Of a stretch of 64,000 bases of DNA, positions 46,557-58,400 are shown piece after piece. Made by a program: the position numbers and the translations under genes. The DNA comes from Brachionus manjavacas (Eukaryota; Rotifera; Eurotatoria; Ploima; Brachionidae), in NCBI GenBank assembly GCA_019054805.1, contig JAHQIY010000001.1, positions 6,524,501-6,588,500 of the forward strand, written 5' to 3'. Position 1 is the first letter of the stretch. Each line of letters opens with the position of its first letter. Below the pieces are notes generated by a model, which was not told the origin of the DNA, did not search any database, and saw only the letters and a list, made by a program, of their open reading frames with translations.

Positions 46557-47165
46557 TCACTGGAGTAATAATGTAGAACAGTCTTGGCATGGCCTTGTAA
46601 AACCTTTGGGTCCAAATTGCTCAGGCAAGTGCGAATTTTGCTTAAAATTGTTGGCCTTCCAATCACTCACATAAACTTTAGCTTTCAAATTTCCCCAAAA
46701 ATCTTCGATTGGTCGTGCTTTTGGTACGTTTGCTGGATTCACTTCTTTGGCAACAAAACAAATATTTTTATCTAACATATAATTCTGTACCATTCGCATA
46801 AAGAGATGATGCTAAGTCGGGCCAAAATACATCATTGCCATCCTGATAATATTCTTTAATCAAGGTTCAAGTCGTTTCTTAATACACTCTCCAAGGTAGA
46901 CATGCTGATTGACCACTAAACCAATTGGGACAAAATATGGTTTGCTTATTCTGCGCTGTGAAATAGACAATCAGACCATTAATTTTTCATCAAATTTTTT
47001 AACGTACTTGTTCTTCACACTCTATGGCGTCTTGCTAACGTTACTGCTATAAAGTGAAAAGCCTTTCAACTTCAGCTTTTGGCAAATTATGGCTACTTTT
47101 TACAAAGTTGTACAAATCTTTTTTGATGGTTTCGTATATTCTTTACTAACAACTTGTCAAAAATT
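46557..47165 (-). pseudogene. Tc1/mariner-like transposase relic
   Basis: Minus-strand translation: KYVKKFDEKLMV, ISQRRISKPYFVPIGLVV, HVYLGECIKKRLEP, then after frame changes DGNDVFWPDLASSLYANGT (the second catalytic Asp region) and VNPANVPKARPIEDFWGNLK then AKVYVSDWKA. Same lineage as the halves at 6765-7745, and here the order is intact. Stops and frame shifts make it non-functional. The presumed third catalytic residue lies in the PIEDFW block. Confidence 0.75.
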
Positions 47166-47169
47166 CAAC

Positions 47170-47930
47170 ATTATGATATAATTTTTAATTTATTTTAAAG
47201 CTAGGATCAGCCTGATTTTAAATTAAAAAAAAATTGAGAAAGGTCTTGTCCACTCTTATAGCAAATTAAACTTGACTTTTGTGCCATTTTTTATTCTACA
47301 CCTGTTAGTTTTATTTGATCATTAAACATTCAAATTACCAAAATTTTCTTCCTCGTTGATTACGTTAGTTAATACTAAACTCCTTCTACTATTGCTTATA
47401 ACAATAGCAGTACAAAAAAATAAGAACTTTTTTTTTTGAAAATTCAGCTATTGAGAAAAATTTTAAATTTTAAAATTTCAATTTCAATTGACAATAAAAT
47501 TAAAAACTACGAACAGTCCAAAGTGTCCCAAAATTACAAAAATTTTAATTTTGGTCTGGAAAAAATATAATAACTAAAAATCTTAACTAACAAATTCAAA
47601 ATTAATCCTTAATTAATTATTATGTTTAAAGAAAAAAATTTGCCATATCGATTTGAATCCAAAAGAATAATAAAGCTCCAGTTTGATGTTAAAATCTATT
47701 GGCATCAATTACTTAATAAAATTTATTTAATGTCGAAATTCAAGTCAAATTTTACTAAATTAAATAAATCCTTGTAAATTTTAATTGCATAGTTAATCAA
47801 AAATCAATCAGACAAAAATCGAAAAAACTTTATTTTTATTGAAATAAAATAAAAAGCAACTCAAACAAAAAGGCTTAAAACTATTATTTTTAGCGCTAAC
47901 TATAAAAAAAAAAAATGAGAATAGTCCTAG
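47170..47930. other. Non-coding AT-rich spacer
   Basis: No gene recognised between the mariner relic and the hAT element. Confidence 0.35.
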
Positions 47931-47939
47931 TAGTAGTAG

Positions 47940-50653
47940 CAGGCAATTGCACCCAGGTTTTTTCTGGTATTGGGTGTTGGGTTGGGTTCAAATACCCATA
48001 CCTAACTTAACACCCAAATACGCATTTTTATTTGGGTATGCACTTGAAAATACCCATAAAAATCAGGTGCATTATTTTAAAAATGAGTTACTTAATCAAT
48101 TTTCACAAAATGAATAAATATTATTGAAAAAAAATTCAGAATAAAGCTCATAAAAATTTATTTATTTTTAATCTAATTAATTTTTATTTAAACAAGTTGA
48201 TTTAAATCTTTTAATATTTCAAAATTGGCCTTAAAAATACATCTCATTTCGAAAAAATCATCATTAATGTTTTGTCGATTTTTTTGGCAAGTGAACCCGC
48301 AAATCACGTTCAATAAAAAAAAAACGTTCAATGCATGAACTTGAAGAATTAATGTTCAGCAAAATTTGAGCTAGTTTAAAAAGTTTAGGATATGATTTAG
48401 AATGGTTAATCCAGAACTCTTTAGTTGATTCAATTGCTGGAATATTTTTTAAATTTTCTTTTTTCAAAAGTTTACTAAAATTTGCAATTTCGCTTTCTAA
48501 GTCAGCTTTGAATTCTTCAAGTTCAGCACCTCCACTGTAGGAAAAATGTCTTTTTGAAAAAAAGTTAGTGTAAAATGAACTACTAGGGCTCTTATGTTTT
48601 GAACTATTTTGACCATTTTGTGTTTGAGTAGTGTTTGATTGAGAAGTTGTCTCGTTAGTTGATGACTCGATTTGACTCATTTCAGTATTATTTTTTTCAA
48701 ATAAAAAATCCTCACTGATCATTCTTAAAGCGGCGATCCCTTTAGAAAACAAACCTGCTGACCAAGATTCTCCAAGCCAAAGCTTTAAACCGGAAACTTT
48801 GAGTTTGTTTGCAGCCTTATTGGAAAAATAGTTTTTTCAATTCTTTTTCTAAAAGACAAAATAAAAATTTTCTTGATAAATTGGCGAGGTTTAGTTCATA
48901 TTTAAATTTTTTTTTTAAAGCCGCTATAATTAAACTACATTATCTTTTCGGTACATCTGAAATATTCACCTTTTCATACGTATCTATCAGTTTTAAAACC
49001 CCTAGATTTATAAAGAATTTATAGATAATCAGAATTAATAGAATTAATATGATTTAATTTAAAATAGCCACCTATAATTGTATTGCCTATAGAAGAATGA
49101 TTTGATTGGAAAAAAACGTTTAATAAATATGCTGGCTTTAGAACTTGCATATAAATTTCAATTTGTTCCAAAGTCACTGGACATGCAACCTGATCGAACG
49201 CACCTCTGTCATAAGCCCTTTTAACTGATTCAAGCATCAAGAATCCAGAAGACCATCTAGTGGAATTTCCAAGTCTTAATCTACATTTTCGATCTCTGAA
49301 TGATTGGCTCAATTGAACTGAACGCCTGATTGAGGAGTTAGAATTGTTTAATTGCCTTATATAACTACAGATAGTTCTGTGCGATTCCATAGCGTGTCTA
49401 ATACATAAGTTAAGTTTATGATTGCCACACGAAAATCGAGGAATTTCTTTTGATCCTATTTCAATTTTCAACTCTTTTATAGGCTGTCCTTTTGATAAGT
49501 CATAGTACTTATCAAATTCAAAAGTATTACTCCCCTCTTCGGCAACCACAGCTTAAAGTTTATAATATAATATTTTTTAGATCTAGTGCTTTTTAGCATT
49601 ATGAACTCATATCTAAAATATTTAATTACCTTTTATTTTTGATTTATCGAAATTATATTTGTTAATTATGAGCTCAATTGCTTGCTTTACATTTTCGGCG
49701 CTGTGACCACCTTCAATTTTTTCATTTCCTAAAATGATGACCTGACGATCCAAAAAAGAGTCAACTAGCTCAGCAGCTAAACCTGTAAAATTATAATTAA
49801 ATTTATTGTTTGAATAACATAAAGAACTAGTAAATATACCAATATATTCTTTGCCTTTATTACTCCAACCATCCGGAATTAAGATTACAAAATGAGCACT
49901 TTCTAATTTATGCTCTATTTGTTTTTGGATAATCTCAAAAACTGAAGGTAAGATATTGTACCGAAAGGTGTATCTTGAAGGGCATTTAAACTTTTCGAGT
50001 AAAATACAACATAAAAATTCATTATATACTGTTTGAGTCTGAATCAGACAAAAAGTTCGAATTACGACTAGAATTAGAAGTATTTGGATTTAAAATTGAA
50101 GGAAAATTCATCGAATTGGTCTCCAAATCGACTGTGCTTGAGGTAACATTATACATAGAAATTGAATAATCCTGTGATGCCACCATTGATCTCAATACTC
50201 TTCCTTGCCCACCTCTTCTCAAAGTCTCTTCACTATCTACAAGTGTGCTTAATCTATCTACTGTCTTTCTTTTGTTAGCCATTTTTAAAATAAGCAAATG
50301 ATTAGATAAATATTTCTAAAAAATTAAATTATTGTAATTTCAATTTTTTTGGTTAAATTCGTCCCATTGAAAACAATTGAAAACAAAGTGAAACAAATAT
50401 AATTCAAGGAATTAATATTTTTATACATATAAAATTTTTTAAGATTTATTATTTTGAAGCCGTAGCTAAATTATTCTAACTTTTTTACAGTAAACAAATA
50501 AAAATTTAATTTAAAAACTGATTTTTTTAAGTATATCAGGTTTGGGTGTAGCTGCATACTCGAAAAAAATGGGTATTTGGGTGCTTAGTTAGGTATGGGT
50601 ATTTAGACCCAACCCAACACCCAATACCGAAAAAAAAGGGGTGCTAATGTCTG
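47940..50653 (-). mobile_element. hAT transposon with long terminal inverted repeats
   Basis: 2714-bp element. Ends read CAGGCAATTGCACCCAGG (left) and, reversed from the right, CAGACATTAGCACCCC; both continue into a long arm (about 125 bp) containing GGTATTGGGTGTTGGGTTGG, ATACCCATACCTAAC and CACCCAAATAC. The flanking 8-mers AGTAGTAG and ATTAGTAG match at 7 of 8 positions, so the insertion lies in a TAG-repeat tract with a plausible 8-bp duplication. A minus-strand transposase gene fills the interior. Arms are unusually long for hAT elements. Confidence 0.88.
48264..50282 (-). pseudogene. hAT transposase gene, probably frame-broken
   Basis: Exon blocks on the minus strand: N-terminal 50282-50022 (MANKRKTVDRLSTLVDSEE, Ser/Asn-rich, no BED zinc finger seen); 50000-49640 with AHFVILIPDGWSNKGKEYIG and FTGLAAELVDSFLDRQVIIL; 49549-49019 with VVAEEGSN, CGNHKLNLCIRHAMES and STRWSSGFLMLESVKRAYD; 48900-48264 with the C-terminal dimerisation region FWINHSKSYPKLFKLAQILL then SSSSCIERFFF. 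In the last block a one-base frame change occurs near 48830 (LEKELKKLFFQ then NKAANKLKVSGLKLWL), and some junctions cannot be spliced in frame. The catalytic block DGWS is present, but VAEEGSN replaces the usual xTDxxSN. Likely inactive. Confidence 0.7.
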
Positions 50654-50794
50654 ATTAGTAGTAGTAGTAGTTCTGCGGTATAGTGATTTATACCAGCGCT
50701 TAGCAATTAAGGCTATTACAATTCTATTTTAAAAAATTTCCGTCGCAAATTTAAATTAGATTAAGCCACATCTATGGCTTGAAAAATTAGAATG

Positions 50795-52065
50795 TTTAAA
50801 TTGTAAAACTTATCTAAAGAACAGCATGGATTTGTCAAGAAAAAGTCATGTACCTCTAATCTTCTGGAAACTCTAGATTTTATCTCAATGAGTCCAGACA
50901 AAAGTATTCCTGTTGATGTAATTCTGCTAGATTTTTCGAAAGCATTTGATACTGTTCCGCACAGACGACTAATAGCTAAATTGAAAGCGTATAGCTTAGA
51001 TGGTCTGACACTAAAATGGATTGAAGCTTTCTTGAAAAATAGAAGACAATGAGTTGTTCAAGGTGAAATTTTGTCGGATTGGGTTGAGATTTTTAGCGGT
51101 GTACCACAAGGGTCAGTGATTGGTCCACTATTGTTCGTTTTGTATATCAATGATCTACCAAAAGGAATAGAGAATGTTATCAAAATGTATGCAGATGATA
51201 CTAAAATATTCTCGCAAACTGTATCAGAAATAAGCGCAGTGAAACTTCAATCAGATTTAGATTTAATTTTCAAGTGGACTCAAGATTGGCTTCTTCTCTT
51301 CAACACATCAAAATGTGTGGTTATGCATTATGTTCATAAAAACAAAGAATTCGCTTATTTTATTAATGGTAAGAAGTTATCAACGTCAGATACCGAAAGA
51401 TATTTTGGAGTTATCTTCATTACAAATCTTAAATGGAAAAATCAAGTAATAGAGGCTACAATCAAAGCAAATCAAATGTTGGGTCGCATCAGGAAATCAT
51501 TCGCTCGTTTTGATTGTTGGTTATTTAGATCATTGTATTTAACTTTTGTTCGTCCTCTTTTGGAATTTGCTGTGCCTGTATGGTCTCCAATTCTTAAGTC
51601 GGACTGTGAGAATGTTGAAAGGATTCAACGCAGAGCTACGAAATTTGTTTCTTCAATAAGAAACAAACCGTATGAAAGCAGATTGAAGGCTTTGAACATT
51701 TCAAATCTGGTAAAAAGAAGAAAAAGAGGTGATCTAATTCAAATATACAAGTTCATTCATGGAATAGAATTGGTTGAATAAAGCAACAATTTTAATGTCG
51801 CCAAAATCCAAGGAAGAGGTCACTGCTTCAAATATCACAAGGAAATTTCGAGGTTCCAACATAGAGATAACTTTATTTTCAACAGAACCGCTAACATTTG
51901 GAACTCACTGCCAAATCAATTAGTTGAAGCCCCCAATGTTAACAGCTTTAAAGCAGGCATTGATTGCTAGATGAGCAGCAATCAATCACATCAGCTGTCA
52001 TAGTGTGCCTTATCAGCACACTCGCTGGCTAGCCAGCTACAGACAAAGCTACTACTACTACTTGG
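50795..52065 (+). pseudogene. Non-LTR retrotransposon, RT domain to 3' end
   Basis: Continuous apart from stops: EQHGFVKKKSCTSNLLETLD, ILLDFSKAFDTVPHRRLIAK, RNRRQ-like with TGA at 51050-51052, FSGVPQGSVIGPLLFVLYIN, KMYADDTKIF (the catalytic YADD), then VEATIKANQMLGRIRKSF, FVRPLLEFAVPVWSP and ERIQRRATKFV, a second stop at 51779-51781, and FNRTANIWNSLPNQLVEAPN then VNSFKAGID. This is a CR1/Jockey-superclade reverse transcriptase. The TGA sits where Arg is usual (RQRVV), explicable by one CGA to TGA change. The 3' UTR ends in hairpins GTGTGC..GCACAC (52003-52021) and GCTGGCTAGCCAGC (52024-52037), then ACTACTACTACT. The 5' half is missing. Confidence 0.85.
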
Positions 52066-52455
52066 ACAATTGCACAACTTTAATTATTTTAAAAATGTGA
52101 CAATTCTTTAAAACAAGTCTCTCTACAAATTATTGTTCATCCATTTGATTTTTGATTTAATAGCTTTTCAAAAATTGTTCTAAATTTAATTTTTATTGTT
52201 TAACTTTTTGTAAAAATTCTGATTCAATAAACATATTTTTCACAGTTGTTTAAAGTTTTGATTTAAGGACAAAATACTTAAGTTTTAAAAATTTTATTAT
52301 TTTTATTGTAACATTTTTAATAAATAACTTAAACAAAATTAATATTAATTTATTTTGACTAAACAATCTCTGATAAACATTAAAAAAATATTTTATTTAC
52401 ACATATTTACAATACCAAATCGTGATTACTAATACTGCCAACTTTATAGCCATAT

Positions 52456-55400
52456 TTAAAATTTAACGCTAAAAGTTTCTCTCAAATTGACCAAATTTCG
52501 TTTCAAAAAATACACTTGCATTTTATTGTACCATTCCGATGAAAAACCCCTTTGATGAGAAAAAAAAATTAAATTTTATTTCTCTTTGTCATTTTTAGTT
52601 TAGCTTACATTAAATCTCCGCGGTACAACTGATGAACCTTGCACTTGTGGTCACTTATTTTTTCAATAAGGTAAAAATTCCTCAGAGTAACAGATCTAAG
52701 ATCACCCAATAAACTTGCTTTTTCATGATCGATTGAATAAGTTAAAACGAGATAAGAGTATTTTGGATTTAAACTTGAAGCTTTAGTCCAATGCCTTAAC
52801 TCACAAAAATCTCTACTAGGCTGTGGTGCCATAAAGTGCATTACATACTGAAAAATATCTGTTTGTTCATTAATTTGCTCAATAATTCTTGATTCAATTA
52901 AATCCTCGTCCCATAGACCCCTTGCTCCGAGAATCTTACTCCTAATATCGGCAGCGCCTGACTCGATTTCAATGGTCAACTTCCACAATCTGAGCAATGG
53001 GTGCTGATCATCGACCTGCTTGTAATAAATTTCGCACATAGAATCGTTTCTAAACTTTTTCCAACGGGATTTGTCCTTCAATTCCTTGTACATTTCGTTT
53101 ATTTTTGAATTTAGATCGTCGTTTAAATTTGACATTTGACTGTAAAGCGCTATTTTGTAGCCATAAATGTCCGTATTTTTTAAATAGGGACATTCCTCGT
53201 AGAGCTTAGCGGGGATTTGGAATATTTTTTTGGAGTTGTCTATCATGAATGCGAGGCATTCTAGAGATGAATTACATTGACGGGACATTAATTGAGTGGT
53301 GTCTTTTGAAAAAAAGTTAGTTATGGAATGCGGACTGGGCGGTGTTGGCGAATGACCACTTGAATTAACATCTTTTAGGTTCAAGTTGAACAAAGTCGGT
53401 GCCAAGCATATGGCTAGATTGCGCGCGTCCATCTAAATCAAAAATTAAAAGACAAGTCCAGTGAGTTTTTTCAGTAATACCTTATGGGTTTTAGAATTTT
53501 TCGATATGTCGTGTAGAAAATAAATCAAACACTGGATGGAGTCCCGGTACTCGTCATCCAGAGTAATCATACAAAATTGGATCGCCTCGAGTCTTTCGTT
53601 TTCTGGTAAATCTTTTTAAAAAATAACGATTAAACAAAAATTAAATTTATTTAAAAAATGATTTTTTTATAAACTAATTTTTAGTTAAAATTTTCATTTA
53701 TTTTATTTTTAATCAAAAAAATTTTTTTAAACATTTCAAAAACTTAATCTTCTTTTCTTTTTTTTTTGATACCTCAGTCTGTTCCAATTATTAAAAAAAA
53801 AAGATCCCTAAAAAAATATTTGATTCCTTGAAAAATAGAAGCCTATATTAATTAATATTTAATAAAAACAGAAAAAGCTACACTAGTTTATCGAACGAAA
53901 CCTGTAGGACTCAATGTCTGTTTCAAATACTTTAAAAAATTGAACTTTGGTTTTTGCTTGGATATTCTTCAAATATTAGTTATTTTGACTAATTGACCAC
54001 TTTAAGAAATTTCTCTCTAATGTTTTTGTTAATAATTAAAATTTTGAATTATCTTTATAAAGTTCACGAAATTCAAAACTTGTATCTAAATTCTTTATTT
54101 TTGACTCAAAATTCGTAATCTACGCCCTCGAAAACCCCAAAAAACCCCAAAAGTAATTCTTCGTTTTGAATTTCGTGAACTTTAACTATTGAAAATTTTA
54201 AATAAGTAGATCTACCCAGACATGAAAATTTTGTAAAATAAAGCCTTCATTTCATTAAAAAAATAATTTTACTATAGATTAGATTTTACAATACGAAATG
54301 TTAATTTTCCTCCGCAAAAGATAAAAGGCTCCTCAGACAAGTTAAAAAATCATTCAGATATTATTTTCATAAAATACTTTAATCTATTTATAAAAACCTG
54401 TGAGGTCACACTTGGAAATTGCGAAAAGTACAATTATTTTAAGTCCATTTAATAGGACGAATAAAAAATCAATAGAAAGCGAAAAAGAATAGCAGCAAAG
54501 TTAGTCAAAGCTATCAAGACGAAACTCTATCAATACATCTTAGTTTACATAATCTAATTCACCTTGAAAACATATGATATGCTTTAAAAAATATTTTCGA
54601 GAATACCTTGATTAGAAAGAGTTTGAAATGTCATTAACCAAGTTTTTCGGAACTCTTTTTATTAAACAAAATTTTTCTTTAGAATTGGAAAAATAAATTT
54701 TTTTATTTAAGCTAAAAAAATTGTTAAATCTAAAAAAATACATCTGCTAAAGCGATGAAAATCTTACACAATGAAAGTAAAATATTTAGCAAGAATTCAG
54801 ACTTTTTTTTCATTTTCAGTGTTTATTTTTTAATAATTATAGATTAATTATTAAAATAAATTGAAATCTGAAATATGATTTGAAGTTTTAGTTCGTCTGA
54901 AAATGAATCTTATTAAATTCTCTCTTACAATTAAAGATTTTTAAAAGAACCAAAATCAAAAAATCTCAATTTTGTCAAAGAAAGGGCAAAAAAAGCCGAA
55001 AAAATGGCAAATTATAGGACTCCAAGTAAGTGGGAGGAAAAAGCAAAATGGTGTATCATCAAAATGTATCTCCTTAACTAAAATCTTCAAAAATTTCCAA
55101 GAATCATCAATGAAGTGAAAAGGACCGCTCTGGAAGATTTTGCAAAATAAAAATTATTTTATTTAATTACATTTTTATTAGACTCACCCTTTTTATTAAC
55201 TCAATATTCGTAAAAATTGCTTCTGCTTCATTTAATCTTTATTTAAATCTTTTCTTTCGTACCAAATTTTAATAATACTTTTTTTCTAACTTTCAGCAAT
55301 TAGACTTACAATCTCTGTTTTGTCATCTATGAAATTTTTTTATAATTCTTCTAATATAATTCTGAACCAAATTTAAATAAAAACGAACCAAGAGCTTCTC

Positions 55401-58400
55401 AAGATTTTTGAATGTGATAGGTTTTCGTTTTGATTATTAGTATATCAAATTATTTGATTATCATTAACAAAAAAGTCTTACATGTAAAAATATCAATTAA
55501 ATTTTGTGATTGTTTATTTGAGAGCAAGCACTCGGGAAGATCGCGGAAATACTGCTTTAAAATATCGGCTAAATCGATTCCCATAGTTTCGTAATGATTA
55601 AAGTCCTCGCCAGTCAAGTCAGACTTAGACGTGCTGTGCGAGCTCAATCCACTTCCGATGCTTCCAATGGAGTTCAAATCAGTACAATTATTTAAATTAA
55701 GATAGGCGAGCTTTTTTTCTATTTCCTCAGCACTAAACTGACTAGTTCTCTCGACCAATTCTCGGATCAAATTCATACGAACTTTGGAACCACTTCGCCG
55801 AAACAGGCCGATGGTATTAACACAATTTTTGCGGATATACTTCATAATTTGTATTATGGCTTGAGGTAGTGGCTGGCCATAGCGTTGATAGTTGATCTTC
55901 AATGGAACACCGAATATATTTTTGTTCTTATAGACCGATTGATCTATTGACTTTTGGTGCCTTTTCATAAACTTTGGCATAGTTCTTAAAATGAAATTTT
56001 AGTAAATAAAATTTTCACAAGAAAATAAGATTATATTGAATCTTTAAAATTTTTATTTAAAATAAAAAATTTACTTCAGACGATTCCAGGCGTTTTTTGT
56101 CGGGTTTTGATTATATTTTTCAATTTTGGCCTCGATTTTAATGAAACATCGACTTTTAAGCTCAGCTATTTGTTTCACATTTAAATTGGTCAGAAGCATT
56201 TTTGATGTTTTCAAGCTTGGTCGGTGTGATTTGACAAAACTTGGCCACTTTTCGCGCCTTTTGCCAATGTCTCTTGTCAATGAGCCACCAACACCAGAGT
56301 CACGGCGCTCGCGCTTTGCCTCACTGTTTTTTCCGGGCACTATAGTTTCATTCTTGAGCTCGAGCTGAGGTAAATTGTCTTCGATTTTTTTTTCCTCTCG
56401 TTTGGTCTTCGAGACTATGTAGACCGTCATGGACGGCTGTTTTGGTTCATTGGGGGAGGCTGGCGCCGAGCTCGGATTCGAATCGAAAAGCTCATGGCGC
56501 GACTCCAGAATGCTCGGGTTGGTTAAGTCCAAAAAAGATTTTGACAAGGTGGAATTATCGGCAAGATTTGGTGAAAAAAATTTCCTTGTTTTGTTTTTCT
56601 TGTCATCCAAGCGGAAAGAATGATGCCGAGACATGCTCAATGGTTGTCTGATTTTCTGGCTAAGGTTTAGACTGGTGCGCTGGTCGCACCGATCCTGCAA
56701 TGACGGATCAGTCTTTGGCATTGTTTCTAGTGGTGGATCAGGTTCTAAACATCCCAAGTACTCTTCCTCAGTACTGTAGTCGTCTTCGTCGTCTTCGAAA
56801 ATTTTCTTCAAAAAAAAATTATTAAATTTAATTAGTCATTTGAATTTATAGTGGAATAGAAAATGCAGTGGTGTGATTGAATTTTCTAGCTGACACGTTA
56901 TCTAATTTAAATGAGATAAATAAATTTTGTTCCGGAATGAAAATTATCTTTGATCACGAGAGTGTAACTTGAACTAATAGTCAAGATTTTTAGCGAATAT
57001 TACTTTAATAATGGCAATTGCAAGAAATTGTTGTTTATCTAACATTAAGTATACTTCTAAAAGTAATAATATTCATCTGGTTGAAAAATTTTATTAATAA
57101 TCAATTATCAATTTAATAAAATTTAAACTTTATTAAATTTTTTATGACACTTCAAAAAGCGGAAAAGTTAACTTAACAGTCTAAAGTGCTGAAAAATATA
57201 AATTAATCAATGGTCTTAAAATGTGACTTTTCCAAGAATCAGATATATCTAAGAAACATATTATTTTAATTTCTTTTTTTTTTTTTATAAATTAGCTAGA
57301 ACATTTACTAAATTTTCATTTAAGCAAATTACCTGGTTTGAATTATTACAAGTTTTCTGCTAAAATTCTTCAAATAAACTAAAACTTATCTCTATATTTT
57401 TTTGGAAATTTTTTATCAGCGTATTACTCTAGAATTACTACCAAATAACAATGTTAAAATGCATTTATTTAAAACTTTTTTAAATATTAAAAATTGGTGA
57501 TGTTACTTAATTTTGATCAGCGCCTAATAAACAAAGCGAAAAATTTGAACAAAAAAGAAGTTTTTGGAACAAATAAACAAAAAGGTAAAGACGCAAAATT
57601 GGAGAAAAAATTCAAGTGCGAAATATTTTTTCAGTCGACGAATTTGAACAAGATTTTTAAAAAATTTAATTTTAGGTGACCTTTAAATTTTTTTTCAGAT
57701 TAAGAGTTCACTATTTCTCATTCAAAAATGTAAACTATTATTTTCTCAAGTCAAATGTTTAAACTTAAAAATAAAACCGTATTTATTAACAATCACGTAC
57801 AATAATTGTTCCTATTCTTTTTTACAATAAAACGAATTCTATTTTTTTTTCTTTTTTTATCATGCTTAAATTCCATTCTTTTCAGCATTTTACTATTCGT
57901 GGATGCAATAAAAATTTTTTACAAATAGAGACTATTAAGGCGTAAAATAATTTTGTACTAATTTTACTATTTTGAATTTGACAAGCAAATAAAACCTTTA
58001 ATATTTTTTAAATATTTTTGTTCGAAGTTGACAATAAAATTTCACAACTTTTTTAGATTTTATAAATTTCATCTTTAAAGCCCCTTATTTAAAAAAAAAT
58101 TCAAATAAAATCTGAAAATTTTATGGATCAAGATTTCGATTTAATACCATACCAGAAATATGCATGCTTGATTGAAAAAAATAATAATTATTCTTATATT
58201 TGCTCAATTCACTTTGTTTGAACAAATTTTTGAAATATATTTTTAATATTGAGAAGAATGGAACTAGAAGATATGATAGAAAATGATTAAGCAATTTTGT
58301 GAGCTTTTCTTGTAATTTATTCTGGATTAAAATCTTAAATTTACTCTCAGTAAATAAAATTCTAAATCCTTTAGGATCTAATTTTGAATTTTTTCGAAAA

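Noticed and set aside
57494-57679. 61-codon plus-strand frame inside the DLC intron
   Set aside because: Lys/Asn/Phe-rich with no motif, and antisense to an intron.
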